Part shown: one piece after another, positions 6,503-14,691 of the stretch
Layout: each line of letters starts with the position of its first letter
Position numbering within the stretch: the first letter of the stretch is position 1
NCBI GenBank assembly: GCA_017455565.1
Contig: JAFSZV010000065.1
Location: forward strand, 1-42,618
Direction: 5' to 3'
From: Clostridia bacterium
Lineage (GTDB): Bacteria > Bacillota > Clostridia > Oscillospirales > Butyricicoccaceae
DNA: 42,618 nt
The notes under the pieces: generated by a model
What the model was told of the DNA's origin: nothing
The model's database searches: none
What the model saw: the letters and a program-made list of their open reading frames with translations, nothing else
Program-made: the position numbers and the translations under genes

Positions 6503-8122
6503 TTATCGTTTCTCCGATTTCTTCCGCTTCAGCACCTTTCCCGCCCTTGTGCCAAGGGCTGTCCCTTCTTCTACCGCAAGCTGTCCGTTGACCAGCACCC
6601 AATAAATGCCCTGATTTTTTCTGAACGGATGGCTGTAATCTGCTGTCGCGTGCAGCTTGTGATAATCAAAAACGCATATGTTCGCGTCCCATCCTTCCCG
6701 CAGCAATCCGTGCTCCACAAGCCCAAGGGCCCGGGCGGTGTCATACGTCAAGTTCTTCACCGATTCTTCCATCGTGCGCAGCCGAAAATCCCGCACCAGC
6801 TCCAGCCGCCTGACCGCCGACGCCGTTCCTCTCGGATGCCCGCCGCCCGGCTGCTCCGGATCGACCCGCCCGTCGCCGTAATCCGACCAATCTGAGCCGA
6901 GAAACACGTTGGGATGCCCCATGATCCGCAGCAGGTCTGACGCGCATTGATTAAAATAGATGCCCTGCGCCAGGCCGTCATTTGCAAGCAGCACGTCGGC
7001 CAGCACATCCATTGGATCCTTTCCTTCTTCCTCTGCGATCTGGCCGATCGTTTTGTTTTTGTATTGCGGCGTTTTGTCTCCTTCCACGATCAGGCAGCCG
7101 CCGAACCCGGCGGAATAGATTGCGCTCTCAAAAACATTTGCTTCGCAGAAAATTGAATGCTCGATCTGTCGGCGGATCACGGAACTTTTCAGCCGTTTCA
7201 GCAGCGCCGGGATCCCGCCTGTCAGATACTTGGGCGGGATCTGGCTGGATAAGGGGGCTGAGCCGGCCGTATAGGGATACTGATCCGCAAAAACCGCCAC
7301 GCCTCTGGCATTTGCGCGGTCGATCTCCTCCAGGAGCCGCTGCGAGATCCCCTCGTTGTGTTTTCCCATGACCTTCAGATGCGAGATCCATACGGGAACC
7401 CCGCATTCCTCCCCGATCCGGATGGCCTCACGGACCGAGCGAAGCACGTTGTCGCCTTCGCCCCGGATGTGCGAGGCATAGATCCCGTCGTAGGGCGCCA
7501 TGATTTTTATCAGCTCGATCAGCTCTTCGGTGGTCGCATAGACAGACGGCGCATAGACCAGGCCGGAAGAAACGCCCAGATAGCCGGCCTCCATGGCCTC
7601 TTTCAGATCCTGCTGCATAATTGTCATCTGCCTGCTGTCCGGCGCCGCGCCGGAGTATCCCAGGACCTTTTCCCGCAGCGTGCCCTGTCCGATGAAGAAC
7701 GCCATATTTGTGCCGAACCCGGCGCTCTCGGCAGCTTTCATAAAGGAAGCGGGCGTTTTCGCTTTTTCCGCCCTTTCCCGTAGTTCCTGCCGTGTCAGCT
7801 TTTCTTCTGCGCCCTCCATGCTTCCCGCGGTATAAGGGGCAGGAGAACTGCCGCACTGTCCGGCGATTTGCGTGGTAACACCCTGTTCCAGATAATTGTA
7901 GCTGTCGCTTCCTGTAAAAACGCTGGCGTCGCTGTGGCTGTGGCTGTCAAGGAACCCCGGCGCCACCTGCAGGCCGGACGCGTCGATCGTCTTTTTTGCC
8001 GACGCCGCAATATCGGGTTTTATCTGTACGATTTTTCCGTCTTTTACTGCGATATCGGCAAAAAAGGCGGGCGCACCGCTTCCATCCACGATCTGCCCTC
8101 TTTTTATGAGAATATCTACCAT
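6503..8122 (-). CDS. N-acyl-D-amino-acid deacylase (D-aminoacylase)
   Basis: This 539-residue amidohydrolase has an N-terminal beta-sandwich (ILIKRGQIVDGSGAPAFFADIAV), then the metal motif DSHSHSD near residue 60. The family's zinc-ligand cysteine lies in QCGSSPAPY, and the second-half motifs are YASHIRGE, VWISHLKVMG and FLGSDWSDYG. The beta-sandwich closes with ANICVFDY. It removes acyl groups from N-acyl-D-amino acids in the cytoplasm. ATG 8122 has GGAGG nine bases upstream, and the longer upstream frame has no support. The gene is divergent from isoaspartyl dipeptidase. Both release amino acids from damaged or D-residue peptides, such as wall turnover products or diet. Confidence 0.9.
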   Translation of the reverse strand: MVDILIKRGQIVDGSGAPAFFADIAVKDGKIVQIKPDIAASAKKTIDASGLQVAPGFLDSHSHSDASVFTGSDSYNYLEQGVTTQIAGQCGSSPAPYTAGSMEGAEEKLTRQELRERAEKAKTPASFMKAAESAGFGTNMAFFIGQGTLREKVLGYSGAAPDSRQMTIMQQDLKEAMEAGYLGVSSGLVYAPSVYATTEELIELIKIMAPYDGIYASHIRGEGDNVLRSVREAIRIGEECGVPVWISHLKVMGKHNEGISQRLLEEIDRANARGVAVFADQYPYTAGSAPLSSQIPPKYLTGGIPALLKRLKSSVIRRQIEHSIFCEANVFESAIYSAGFGGCLIVEGDKTPQYKNKTIGQIAEEEGKDPMDVLADVLLANDGLAQGIYFNQCASDLLRIMGHPNVFLGSDWSDYGDGRVDPEQPGGGHPRGTASAVRRLELVRDFRLRTMEESVKNLTYDTARALGLVEHGLLREGWDANICVFDYHKLHATADYSHPFRKNQGIYWVLVNGQLAVEEGTALGTRAGKVLKRKKSEKR

Positions 8123-8481
8123 TTTTCCGCCTCCTTCTCGAACACCGGGATCTGCGCGCGTCTTGCAGAATGAACATGCGGGAAGCCGAATGATTATTGA
8201 TAATAGTATACAAAACACCCACTCACCGGAAACAAACCCGCGCCTTTCCCCCCCCCCTTGCAAAGCAGAGCCGTCCGCCGGTATTCCTTGCTGCATGATT
8301 TTTTGGTCCGTTTTTCCGCATGGGGTTGCTTTTTCGGAGAAAATTCAATAGAATGGAATTACCAGATATTTGCGATCTTCCTTTTTCCGGTTTCTCTTTT
8401 CGTGGCAAACGCTCCGGCCGCCCGATGAGCCACGTGCCGGGCGCAAGTCCGCTTCCGTACCGTTTTTCAGGAGGGATCATG
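8123..8481. other. Divergent intergenic region with a run of ten C
   Basis: These 359 bp separate the start codons of the D-aminoacylase and isoaspartyl dipeptidase genes. They contain a weak minus-strand -10 TATACT (8205-8210), a run of ten C at 8248-8257, and a better plus-strand promoter at 8326-8354. I see no coding sequence or stable long hairpin. Confidence 0.5.
8326..8354 (+). promoter_or_regulatory. Putative sigma-A promoter for isoaspartyl dipeptidase
   Basis: TTGCTT (8326-8331), 17-bp spacer, TAGAAT (8349-8354). It lies 127 bp before the start codon, leaving a long untranslated leader. Confidence 0.5.
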
Positions 8482-9639
8482 ATGCTGACACTTTGGAAAA
8501 ACTGCGAGGTTTACGCCCCCAGACATCTGGGTCGGCGGGACATCCTCATCGAAGGCGGCAAAATTGCCGCCGTGGAAGGCAGCCTGAGCCGCTGGCTCAC
8601 CGCGCCGGAGATCGACGTGCGGGACATGGAGGGCGCCGTGGTCTGTCCCGGCCTGGTGGACATTCATGTTCATGTCACCGGGGGCGGCGGCGAACAGGGG
8701 CCGGCCTCCCGCACGCCCGAGCTGCAGCTCACCGATTTTACCTTAAACGGCGTCACCTCGGTTGTAGGGCTTCTGGGCACCGACGGAGTTTCCCGCGGGC
8801 TGGAAAACCTTCTGTTGAAGGTGCGGGCGCTGGAGGAAGAGGGCATCTCCACCTGGGCACTCACCGGCAACTACCGCTTTCCCACCAAAACCCTGTTCGG
8901 CGATGTGGAAAAGGACATCGCCCTCATCGACAAATTCATCGGCGTCAAGACTGCGCTGGCCGATCATCGCGGCTCGTCCGTCACCGGGCAGGAGCTGGCC
9001 CGGCTCGGCTCCGAAGCCCGCATCGGCGGCATGATCTCCGGCAAACCGGGCTATGTCACCATCCACATGGGTGGTCACGAGCACCGGATGGACGAGCTCT
9101 TCTGGGCGCTGGAGCACTCCGAGGTGCCTGCAAAAACGTTTCTCCCCACCCATTGCTGCCGCACGCCCGAATTGATCGCCCACGCGGTGCGGCTAAACAA
9201 CCTGGGCGCATACATCGACTTTACTGCCGAGCTGCCGGACAATGAAGCGGGCACCGCCGCGGCACTGGCCAGCGCGCTGCGCCAAGGCGCCGCGCCGGAG
9301 CGGGTCACCATGAGTTCGGACGCCGGCGGGAGCCAGCCCTCCTTCAACGAAGCGGGCGAATGCGTCGGCCTCACCTATACCACCAGCGTCACGCTGCTGC
9401 AGGAGCTGCGCCGCATGATTTTCCGTGAAGGACTTTCACTGGAAACCGCGCTGCGTTTCTTCACCGAAAATCCCGCCCGTCTGATCGGACAGTCGGGCAA
9501 AAAGGGTACGGTGGCGCCAGGAGCCGATGCCGACCTGCTGGTGCTGGACGAGGGATATGCCGTCCGCCATGTGATGGCAAAGGGCAAGGTGGCCGTATGG
9601 GAAGCGAGCGCTCTGATGAAGGGAAAATTTGAGAAATAA
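8482..9639 (+). CDS. iadA: Isoaspartyl (beta-aspartyl) dipeptidase
   Basis: The 385-residue product matches the IadA length of about 390. Visible metal and active-site features are HVHVTGGGGEQG (two His ligands plus the Glu loop), GVKTALADHRGS with the lysine that is carbamylated in E. coli IadA, THCCRTPEL and the SSDAGGSQPSF motif carrying the catalytic Asp. It hydrolyses beta-Asp dipeptides formed by isoaspartyl damage. GGAGGG gives six bases to ATG 8482; ATG 8479 is also possible. The gene stands alone between its own promoter and a terminator, divergent from the D-aminoacylase. Confidence 0.92.
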   Translation: MLTLWKNCEVYAPRHLGRRDILIEGGKIAAVEGSLSRWLTAPEIDVRDMEGAVVCPGLVDIHVHVTGGGGEQGPASRTPELQLTDFTLNGVTSVVGLLGTDGVSRGLENLLLKVRALEEEGISTWALTGNYRFPTKTLFGDVEKDIALIDKFIGVKTALADHRGSSVTGQELARLGSEARIGGMISGKPGYVTIHMGGHEHRMDELFWALEHSEVPAKTFLPTHCCRTPELIAHAVRLNNLGAYIDFTAELPDNEAGTAAALASALRQGAAPERVTMSSDAGGSQPSFNEAGECVGLTYTTSVTLLQELRRMIFREGLSLETALRFFTENPARLIGQSGKKGTVAPGADADLLVLDEGYAVRHVMAKGKVAVWEASALMKGKFEK

Positions 9640-9656
9640 CGCACCCGACAGAAAAC

Positions 9657-9691
9657 AGCCGCGGAGAAAACGCTCCGCGGCTTGCTTTTTT
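9657..9691 (+). terminator. Intrinsic terminator after iadA
   Basis: A 10-bp stem AGCCGCGGAG/CTCCGCGGCT (9657-9666 and 9673-9682), followed by TGC and a T-run at 9686-9691. It lies between converging genes. Confidence 0.85.
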
Positions 9692-9701
9692 CTTTCTGCC
9701 T

Positions 9702-10280
9702 TTATTCTGGAAAACTTCTGATGAGATCGGGGAAATTCCCTCTTAAAAAGTGCCGGTATTCCGGATGCTCGATGGCGCTTTCATATTCTTCCCGGATGGT
9801 CTTTCTGTTCCATTCCCGCATCGCTTCCGTCATTTCTTCGTAGCGGACAATGGTAAGCAAGCCATCTTTTTCGGCTTGAAGAATGGCGGCGCAGGCATCC
9901 GGGATAAACTCCGTTCCGGTAATGACCGCCGGAATGCGGCTGGCGGCCGCGTCCGGAATCTGAACGTCAAACGCGGCTTCCGCAATGTGCTCGACGCTGT
10001 AAATATATCCCGCGACGCCCCGATACGTTTTTTCCAGTGCGTTGGGATAGTATTCTTCCAAGCGCTGCGTTCCGTCCGGGTTGAAGCCGTAAGGCCCCCA
10101 TTTCTGCCATCTGCCGCGATGGTCAAATCCGGTTTCCCGGCAATACTTTTCAACGGCATTACTCAAATAAACAAGGACATTTTCCCGCTTTTTTGAGAAA
10201 TAAACCAATGGGATCCCATGGTTGGAAATATGCGGCTCCAGCCGTTTGATCCCCGCTATGGACGACGCATGGTAATACAT
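9702..10280 (-). CDS. Conserved protein of unknown function, 192 aa
   Basis: It begins MYYHASSIAGIKRLEPHISN and contains PLVYFSKKRENVLVYLSNAV and RWQKWGPYGFN. No membrane segment or signal peptide is visible. The opening (Tyr-His-Ala-Ser, then Leu-Glu-Pro) recalls small proteins with an ADP-ribosyltransferase-like fold, but I cannot support an enzymatic call. I know similar proteins only as hypothetical in Firmicutes. GAGGAGG precedes the start, which lies inside the 3' end of the GNAT gene (25-base overlap), so the two are translationally coupled. It is the last gene of a four-gene minus-strand run starting at 11820. Confidence 0.75.
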   Translation of the reverse strand: MYYHASSIAGIKRLEPHISNHGIPLVYFSKKRENVLVYLSNAVEKYCRETGFDHRGRWQKWGPYGFNPDGTQRLEEYYPNALEKTYRGVAGYIYSVEHIAEAAFDVQIPDAAASRIPAVITGTEFIPDACAAILQAEKDGLLTIVRYEEMTEAMREWNRKTIREEYESAIEHPEYRHFLRGNFPDLIRSFPE

Positions 10281-10852
10281 ATATCCTCCTCAGCCGCTTT
10301 TGCCGTTTCCAGACTGCCGGAGCCCCGCTCCGAATGATCCACGAAGCGTTCCGGCGTTAATTCATAGTCCACCGACGACTGCCAGTTGCCCAACTGATCC
10401 CGCCAGTTGTGTTCGTTGACCCGGAGCTTTCGGAATCCCAAAAGTTCATAAACGTGCTGCGCCCGCGTGTTGGTTTTATTGGTGTCGAGAACGATTGTTT
10501 CGTATCCCATGGCAAACAGCCGCCGAATGAGCAGACGCAGGATCGTTCGTCCCAGACCCTTTTCCCGATACTCGGAACGACAGATCTTGATTCCGATCTC
10601 TGCCGTGCGAGTGCCCATGCTGCGATAGTTCATCTCGCCGATGGGGACGCCGCGATATTCGATCATCAGCAGCCGTACCGTTTCATCGCTGTCGCCCGCA
10701 AGCTGCGCTTCGATCTCTTCCGCCGTCGTGTTCAGACCCAGCGGAAACCCGGCGTGGGCCATAACGCGCCCGTCGTTCCACCACGCGGCAAGCTGGGCGC
10801 AATCGGCCTTTTCCGCGTTTCGGATGCAAATATCGCCTTGTTCAATCAACAT
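10256..10852 (-). CDS. GNAT-family N-acetyltransferase
   Basis: This 198-residue acetyltransferase has the GNAT core: RNAEKADCAQLAAWW at the start, GEMNYRS and AEIGIKICRSEYREKGLGR as the acetyl-CoA binding motif A (usual pattern R/Q-x-x-G-x-G/A). ALDTNKTN-like LDTNKTNTRAQHVYELLGF forms motif B. It presumably acetylates an amine; the substrate is unknown. ATG 10852 has AAAGGAG upstream, so the 10 extra residues of the longer frame are not used. It has an unusually long C-terminal tail after motif B (about 50 residues), which also encodes the start of the next gene. Confidence 0.85.
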   Translation of the reverse strand: MLIEQGDICIRNAEKADCAQLAAWWNDGRVMAHAGFPLGLNTTAEEIEAQLAGDSDETVRLLMIEYRGVPIGEMNYRSMGTRTAEIGIKICRSEYREKGLGRTILRLLIRRLFAMGYETIVLDTNKTNTRAQHVYELLGFRKLRVNEHNWRDQLGNWQSSVDYELTPERFVDHSERGSGSLETAKAAEEDICITMRRP

Positions 10853-10901
10853 CTGATTTTCTCCTTTCTCCCATCCGCGCAAGCGAGCCGGACGCGCCGG
10901 T

Positions 10902-11369
10902 CTACCGCCCGAACAGTTTCCCGATGGCGTCCACCGCCTTTTCCAGCCGGGTTGCCACCGTTTCCAGCGATTGCACCAGCCGGTTCAGAGCGCTTATATC
11001 TACGCCCTGAAGATTTTCCGCCGCGCCGGAAAGCGATTTGACCGCGCCGTTGAGCGCGTCCATATCCACGCTGCTCAGATTGTCGGCCGCCTCCTTCAGC
11101 GAGGCTGCCGTGGCGTTAAGCCCCGCTGCGTCTATCTGGCTCAATCGTTCCGCCGCCCCATCCAAGGAAACCACCGCCCGGTGAAAGGCGTCCGGGTCCA
11201 TCTGCTCCAGCGCGGTCTCGATCTGCCCCGTCCACCGGCGTAAAGAAAGAAAAGCCGCCGCCAGCAAGAGCAGCAGCACGGCCAGCAGTACGGCGATCAC
11301 CGTGAGAATCGTCGTTTGCCGCCGCATCAGGCGAAACTGCCCGGCCTGAGAAATTTCCCGTTCGCTCAT
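10902..11369 (-). CDS. Single-pass membrane protein with three near-identical helical repeats
   Basis: The 155-residue protein has a basic N-terminus, one strong transmembrane helix (about 20-43, very Leu/Ala-rich), then an extracellular or cytoplasmic helical stalk. The stalk contains about four copies of a 22-residue unit with consensus (A/V)-x-SL-x-x-AA-x-x-L-x-x-(I/V)-D-x-x-x-L-N. Examples are LKEAADNLSSVDMDALN and LSGAAENLQGVDISALN. The spacing suits a coiled coil or helical solenoid, similar to methyl-accepting or DUF948-type stalks. I know no function. It lies 13 bp after the UPF0735 ACT gene and probably belongs to that transcript. Confidence 0.75.
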   Translation of the reverse strand: MSEREISQAGQFRLMRRQTTILTVIAVLLAVLLLLLAAAFLSLRRWTGQIETALEQMDPDAFHRAVVSLDGAAERLSQIDAAGLNATAASLKEAADNLSSVDMDALNGAVKSLSGAAENLQGVDISALNRLVQSLETVATRLEKAVDAIGKLFGR

Positions 11370-11382
11370 AACCGCGCCCTCC

Positions 11383-11820
11383 TCATTCCACCGCCACCAG
11401 CCGGGTGCTGTCTACGCCAGACACGGCGTTCAGCGCCTCCAGCAGTTCCTGCGTGGAAAGGAACATTTCGCTCACATCCAGCGTCACGGTGACGCTGGCC
11501 CGCCCCCGGATGGGCGGACTTTGCGTGATGGTGAGGACGCTGCCGCCTTTTTCGGAGATGCGGAACAGCACGGCGCTGAGGACGCCCGGCTCGTGCCGCA
11601 AAAGCATGGACAGCACCGCCTTGCGGCCGGTGGCCATCTCCGAGGTTTCCAGAATATGATCCTTATACTTATAATAAGTACTGCGGGAAATGCCCACCCG
11701 GCGGACGGCCTGGCTGACCTCCCGCACCTGGCCCGATTCGATCAGGTGCCGCGCCTCCACCACTTTTTCGTAATAATCCGGAAGGATGCTCTTATGGATG
11801 ATCAGATATTGTTCCAGCAT
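11383..11820 (-). CDS. UPF0735 ACT domain protein (PheB-like)
   Basis: The 145-residue protein has an N-terminal helical, helix-turn-helix-like part (VREVSQAVRRVGISRSTYYKYKDHI). A C-terminal ACT domain follows (LRHEPGVLSAVLFRISEKGG, then RASVTVTLDVS). This matches the UPF0735/PheB family found beside homoserine dehydrogenase genes in Bacillus. ACT domains bind amino acids, so an amino-acid-responsive regulator is plausible but unproven. ATG 11820 has AAAGGAG upstream. The gene heads a minus-strand run and has its own promoter, back to back with that of the permease gene. Confidence 0.88.
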   Translation of the reverse strand: MLEQYLIIHKSILPDYYEKVVEARHLIESGQVREVSQAVRRVGISRSTYYKYKDHILETSEMATGRKAVLSMLLRHEPGVLSAVLFRISEKGGSVLTITQSPPIRGRASVTVTLDVSEMFLSTQELLEALNAVSGVDSTRLVAVE

Positions 11821-11857
11821 ACAGGATCTCCTTTCGCGGCGAAGGACCGCCACCGTT

Positions 11858-11886
11858 ATGATACACTGCTTTCGCCAAAAACACAA
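11858..11886 (-). promoter_or_regulatory. Promoter for the UPF0735 operon
   Basis: Minus strand TTGTGT (11881-11886), 17-bp spacer, TATCAT (11858-11863), 38 bp before the start codon. Confidence 0.6.
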
Positions 11887-11924
11887 GTGTTTTTTCGCGG
11901 CGGACAGAAATCCGGCGGTTTCTC

Positions 11925-11953
11925 TTGCGCCCGCCTTTGTTTTCTGCTATAAT
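11925..11953 (+). promoter_or_regulatory. Promoter for the permease/GNAT pair
   Basis: TTGCGC (11925-11930), 17-bp spacer, TATAAT (11948-11953), 30 bp before the ATG at 11984. Confidence 0.75.
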
Positions 11954-11983
11954 GATTTTAATTGTGCAGAAAGGACCGTATTT

Positions 11984-12835
11984 ATGTTCTCTTGGGATCT
12001 CATCTTGGATATCGTATTGGACGCGCTGCTGGACACGCTGAAGCTGCTCCCCTTCCTCTTTGCAGCTTACCTACTGATGGAGGCGGCGGAACACCGCCTT
12101 TCGGAAAAAATGGAAGCCCGCCTGCAAAGCATGGGAAAGCTTGGCCCGCTGGTGGGCGCGCTTTTGGGCTGTGTGCCCCAGTGCGGCTTTTCCTCGGCAG
12201 CCTCCAACTTTTACGCCGCCGGGCTGATCTCACGGGGGACGCTGCTGGCAGTCTTTCTCTCTACCTCCGACGAGGCGGTGCCGCTGATGATCGGCTCGCC
12301 GGAAGGCCGCCGCATGATCCCGCTGCTGCTTTTGAGCAAGGTGACCGTGGGCATCGCCGCCGGCTTCGCCGTGGATCTGATTCTTAGAAAGCGCGGCTCG
12401 CAGCGCCAGCTCTTCGACCTTTGCGAAAACTGCGGCTGCGATGAGGAAAGCGGCATTTTGCACCCCGCCCTGTGGCACACGGGGCACATCCTGCTGTTTA
12501 TCTTCGGGATCAATCTGCTGCTCAACGGGGCCATCGAGCTTCTGGGACAGGAGCGTATCGCCTCGATCCTGCTCAGCGGGTCGGCGCTGCAGCCCTTTGC
12601 CGCCGCGCTGGTGGGCCTGATCCCCAACTGCGCCGCCTCGGTGACGCTGACCCAGCTCTTTCTGGCGGGGAGCCTGAGCTTCGGCGCCTGTCTGGCGGGG
12701 CTCTGCTCCAACGCGGGCCTCGGCCTTGCCGTGCTGCTGCGGATGAACCGCAGCAAGCGGGAGAATCTTCAGATCGTCGTCACCCTGTATCTTGTTTCGG
12801 CGCTGTTCGGTCTGGCGCTGCAGCTTTTGCTGTAA
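11984..12835 (+). CDS. ArsP_2-type multi-TM permease (putative manganese/heavy-metal exporter)
   Basis: The 283-residue integral membrane protein has about eight to ten hydrophobic helices. It carries two copies of a pore-like motif: GALLGCVPQCGFSSAASNFYAAGLISRGTLL in the first half and VGLIPNCAASVTLTQLFLAGSLSFGACLAGLCSNAG in the second. This inverted-repeat layout with a Pro-x-Cys or Pro-Asn-Cys in each half is that of the ArsP_2 group, annotated as putative manganese transporter or heavy-metal exporter. A soluble loop has LCENCGCDEE, a Cys/acid cluster that could bind metal. ATG 11984 follows AAAGGA. The substrate is not shown by the sequence. A GNAT gene follows ten bases later. Confidence 0.82.
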   Translation: MFSWDLILDIVLDALLDTLKLLPFLFAAYLLMEAAEHRLSEKMEARLQSMGKLGPLVGALLGCVPQCGFSSAASNFYAAGLISRGTLLAVFLSTSDEAVPLMIGSPEGRRMIPLLLLSKVTVGIAAGFAVDLILRKRGSQRQLFDLCENCGCDEESGILHPALWHTGHILLFIFGINLLLNGAIELLGQERIASILLSGSALQPFAAALVGLIPNCAASVTLTQLFLAGSLSFGACLAGLCSNAGLGLAVLLRMNRSKRENLQIVVTLYLVSALFGLALQLLL

Positions 12836-12845
12836 GGAGGATTTT

Positions 12846-13382
12846 ATGGAAAACACCCCCCGCCTTGTAACAAAACGGCTGGTCTTGGATCGGCTGACCA
12901 TGGCCGACGTTTCCCAAGTGGCCCGCTGGCTCTCTTCGGACGCCGTATGCCGGGGCCTGCTCCTACTCCCCCACCGTTCGCCGGAGGAATATGCGGAGAT
13001 GATCCGCCGGGTAGTGGAGCAATATGATACCGCCGAGGACTATTTTCAATGGGCCATTCGGGAAAACGGCGTCTGCATCGGGCGGATGTCGTTGGTGGTG
13101 AACCGTCGGCATCAAAGCGGCATGATGGCCTATTCCTTGGCGGAAAGCGCCTGGGGCAAGGGATATATGACCGAGGCGCTCACCCGCGTCATCGACTTTG
13201 CCTTTGACGAGCTGGGCCTCAACCGCATCGAAGGCGACCACTTCGTGGAAAACCCCGCCTCCGGCCGGGTCATGGAAAAATCCGGGATGAAAAAAGAGGG
13301 CTATGCCCGTCAGAAATACTGCAAGGAGGGCGTTTTCCACGACGCCGTGCTCTATGCGGTTTTGAAAAGCGACAGAACATAA
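12846..13382 (+). CDS. GNAT-family acetyltransferase, RimJ/RimL type
   Basis: The 178-residue product begins with the RimJ-like pattern PRLVTKRLVLDRLTMADV and contains YSLAESAWGKGYMTEALTRV, acetyl-CoA motif A of the Ala/Ser N-acetyltransferase group. NRIEGDHFVENPASGRVMEKSGMKKEG follows as motif B. Such enzymes acetylate protein N-termini, antibiotics or other amines, and nothing here identifies the target. AAGGAGG lies six bases before the ATG, just after the permease stop, so both come from the same transcript. It ends at a terminator shared with ftsZ. Confidence 0.88.
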   Translation: MENTPRLVTKRLVLDRLTMADVSQVARWLSSDAVCRGLLLLPHRSPEEYAEMIRRVVEQYDTAEDYFQWAIRENGVCIGRMSLVVNRRHQSGMMAYSLAESAWGKGYMTEALTRVIDFAFDELGLNRIEGDHFVENPASGRVMEKSGMKKEGYARQKYCKEGVFHDAVLYAVLKSDRT

Positions 13383-13389
13383 CGACCGA

Positions 13390-13426
13390 CTAAAAAAGCC
13401 TCCCGCGGCAGTTTTGCCGCGGGAGG
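13390..13426. terminator. Bidirectional terminator between GNAT gene and ftsZ
   Basis: A perfect 12-bp stem CCTCCCGCGGCA/TGCCGCGGGAGG (13399-13410 and 13415-13426) with a 4-nt loop. On the minus strand it is followed by CTTTTTTA, marking the end of the whole dcw transcript. The plus-strand tail is less T-rich. Confidence 0.9.
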
Positions 13427-13439
13427 TTCTCGTTCTGTC

Positions 13440-14666
13440 TCAGTTCTTGGAGCGAAACATATTCAGGATATCGTCAAAGGGATCATTTTTCTTTTTGGGT
13501 TCTTCCCGCGCAGGCTGCGCGTCTTCGGCCACGGCGCGAGAGGGTTCGCTCTGACGGGGAATGCCCTCGCGCATCTTCTGCACGAAATCAGGCACCTCCA
13601 GATCGTCCTGAGGCGGCTCGGGCCGCTGTTCGGCGGACTGCTCCACGGGGCGCTGGAAGGGGGCGTCCTCCTCCGTCACCTTCGTGGCGGGCTTGGCAAG
13701 GCCAGTGGGCTGCTTGTCAAAGCCGGTGGCCACCACGGTGATACGCATCTCGTCGTCCAGCGTTTCGTCAATGGCGGCACCAAAGATGATGTGCGCGTCG
13801 GGATGGGCAGCCTCCTGCACCATGGCGGCGGCCTGCTCCACCTCTTCCAAACCCATATCGGGCGAGCCGGTGATGTTGAGCAGTACGCCGCGGGCTCCGG
13901 CGATAGAGGTTTCCAGCAGGGGGCTGGAGATCGCCATCTGCGCAGCCTCCACGGCCTTTTCCTTGCCGGAAGCGCGGCCCACGCCCATGTGGGCGAAGCC
14001 GGCGTTGCGCATGATAGTTGCCACGTCATTGAAGTCCAGATTGATGAGGCTGGGAACGGTCATCAGCTCAGAGATGCTCTGCACCGCTTGACGCAAAACG
14101 TTGTCGGCAACCTCAAAGGCGTTGAGCAGGGTGATCTTCTGGTCAGAGACCAGCTTGAGACGTTCGTTGGGGATGACTACCAGCGCGTCGACCTTTTCCT
14201 TCATTTCGGTGATGCCCACGTTGGCCTGCTCGATGCGCTGACGGCCCTCGAAGGAAAAGGGGCGGGTGACGACACCCACGGTCAAGATTCCCATATCCTT
14301 AGCGACCTGCGCCACCACGGGGGCCGCGCCGGTGCCGGTGCCGCCGCCCATGCCGGCGGTAATAAAGACCATGTTAGCGCCCTCCAGCACCTTGCGAATC
14401 TCGTCTTCGCTCTCTTGCGCGGCCTTGCGGCCCACCTCGGGAACGCCGCCGGAGCCCAATCCGTGGGTCAGCTTTTCACCGATCTGCAGTTTGATGGTGG
14501 CAGCGGAGTAATTGAGGCATTGCTTGTCCGTATTCATGGCCACGAAGTCAATGCCGCGCAGGCCACCTGTGATCATGCGGTTCACTGCGTTGCCGCCGGC
14601 GCCGCCGACGCCTACCACGCGGATGGCCACGGTGTTGTCAGTTCCATACTCAAACGAAAATCCCAT
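13440..14666 (-). CDS. ftsZ: Cell division protein FtsZ
   Basis: This 408-residue tubulin homologue forms the cytokinetic Z ring. The GTP-binding signature [11 protein letters not shown] lies near residue 108, with the glycine-rich [15 protein letters not shown] near the start and the catalytic T7 loop [11 protein letters not shown]. After about residue 315 the globular part ends in a Pro/Glu/Gln-rich linker. A membrane-anchor-binding motif resembling DIPAFLR is present as [13 protein letters not shown], followed by about 40 more residues and a basic end (MFRSKN). That tail beyond the motif is longer than usual. It is last in the cluster, directly after ftsQ; no ftsA lies between them. Confidence 0.97.
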   Translation of the reverse strand: MGFSFEYGTDNTVAIRVVGVGGAGGNAVNRMITGGLRGIDFVAMNTDKQCLNYSAATIKLQIGEKLTHGLGSGGVPEVGRKAAQESEDEIRKVLEGANMVFITAGMGGGTGTGAAPVVAQVAKDMGILTVGVVTRPFSFEGRQRIEQANVGITEMKEKVDALVVIPNERLKLVSDQKITLLNAFEVADNVLRQAVQSISELMTVPSLINLDFNDVATIMRNAGFAHMGVGRASGKEKAVEAAQMAISSPLLETSIAGARGVLLNITGSPDMGLEEVEQAAAMVQEAAHPDAHIIFGAAIDETLDDEMRITVVATGFDKQPTGLAKPATKVTEEDAPFQRPVEQSAEQRPEPPQDDLEVPDFVQKMREGIPRQSEPSRAVAEDAQPAREEPKKKNDPFDDILNMFRSKN

Positions 14667-14691
14667 GCTACGCCCTCCATTATGTCAACTT

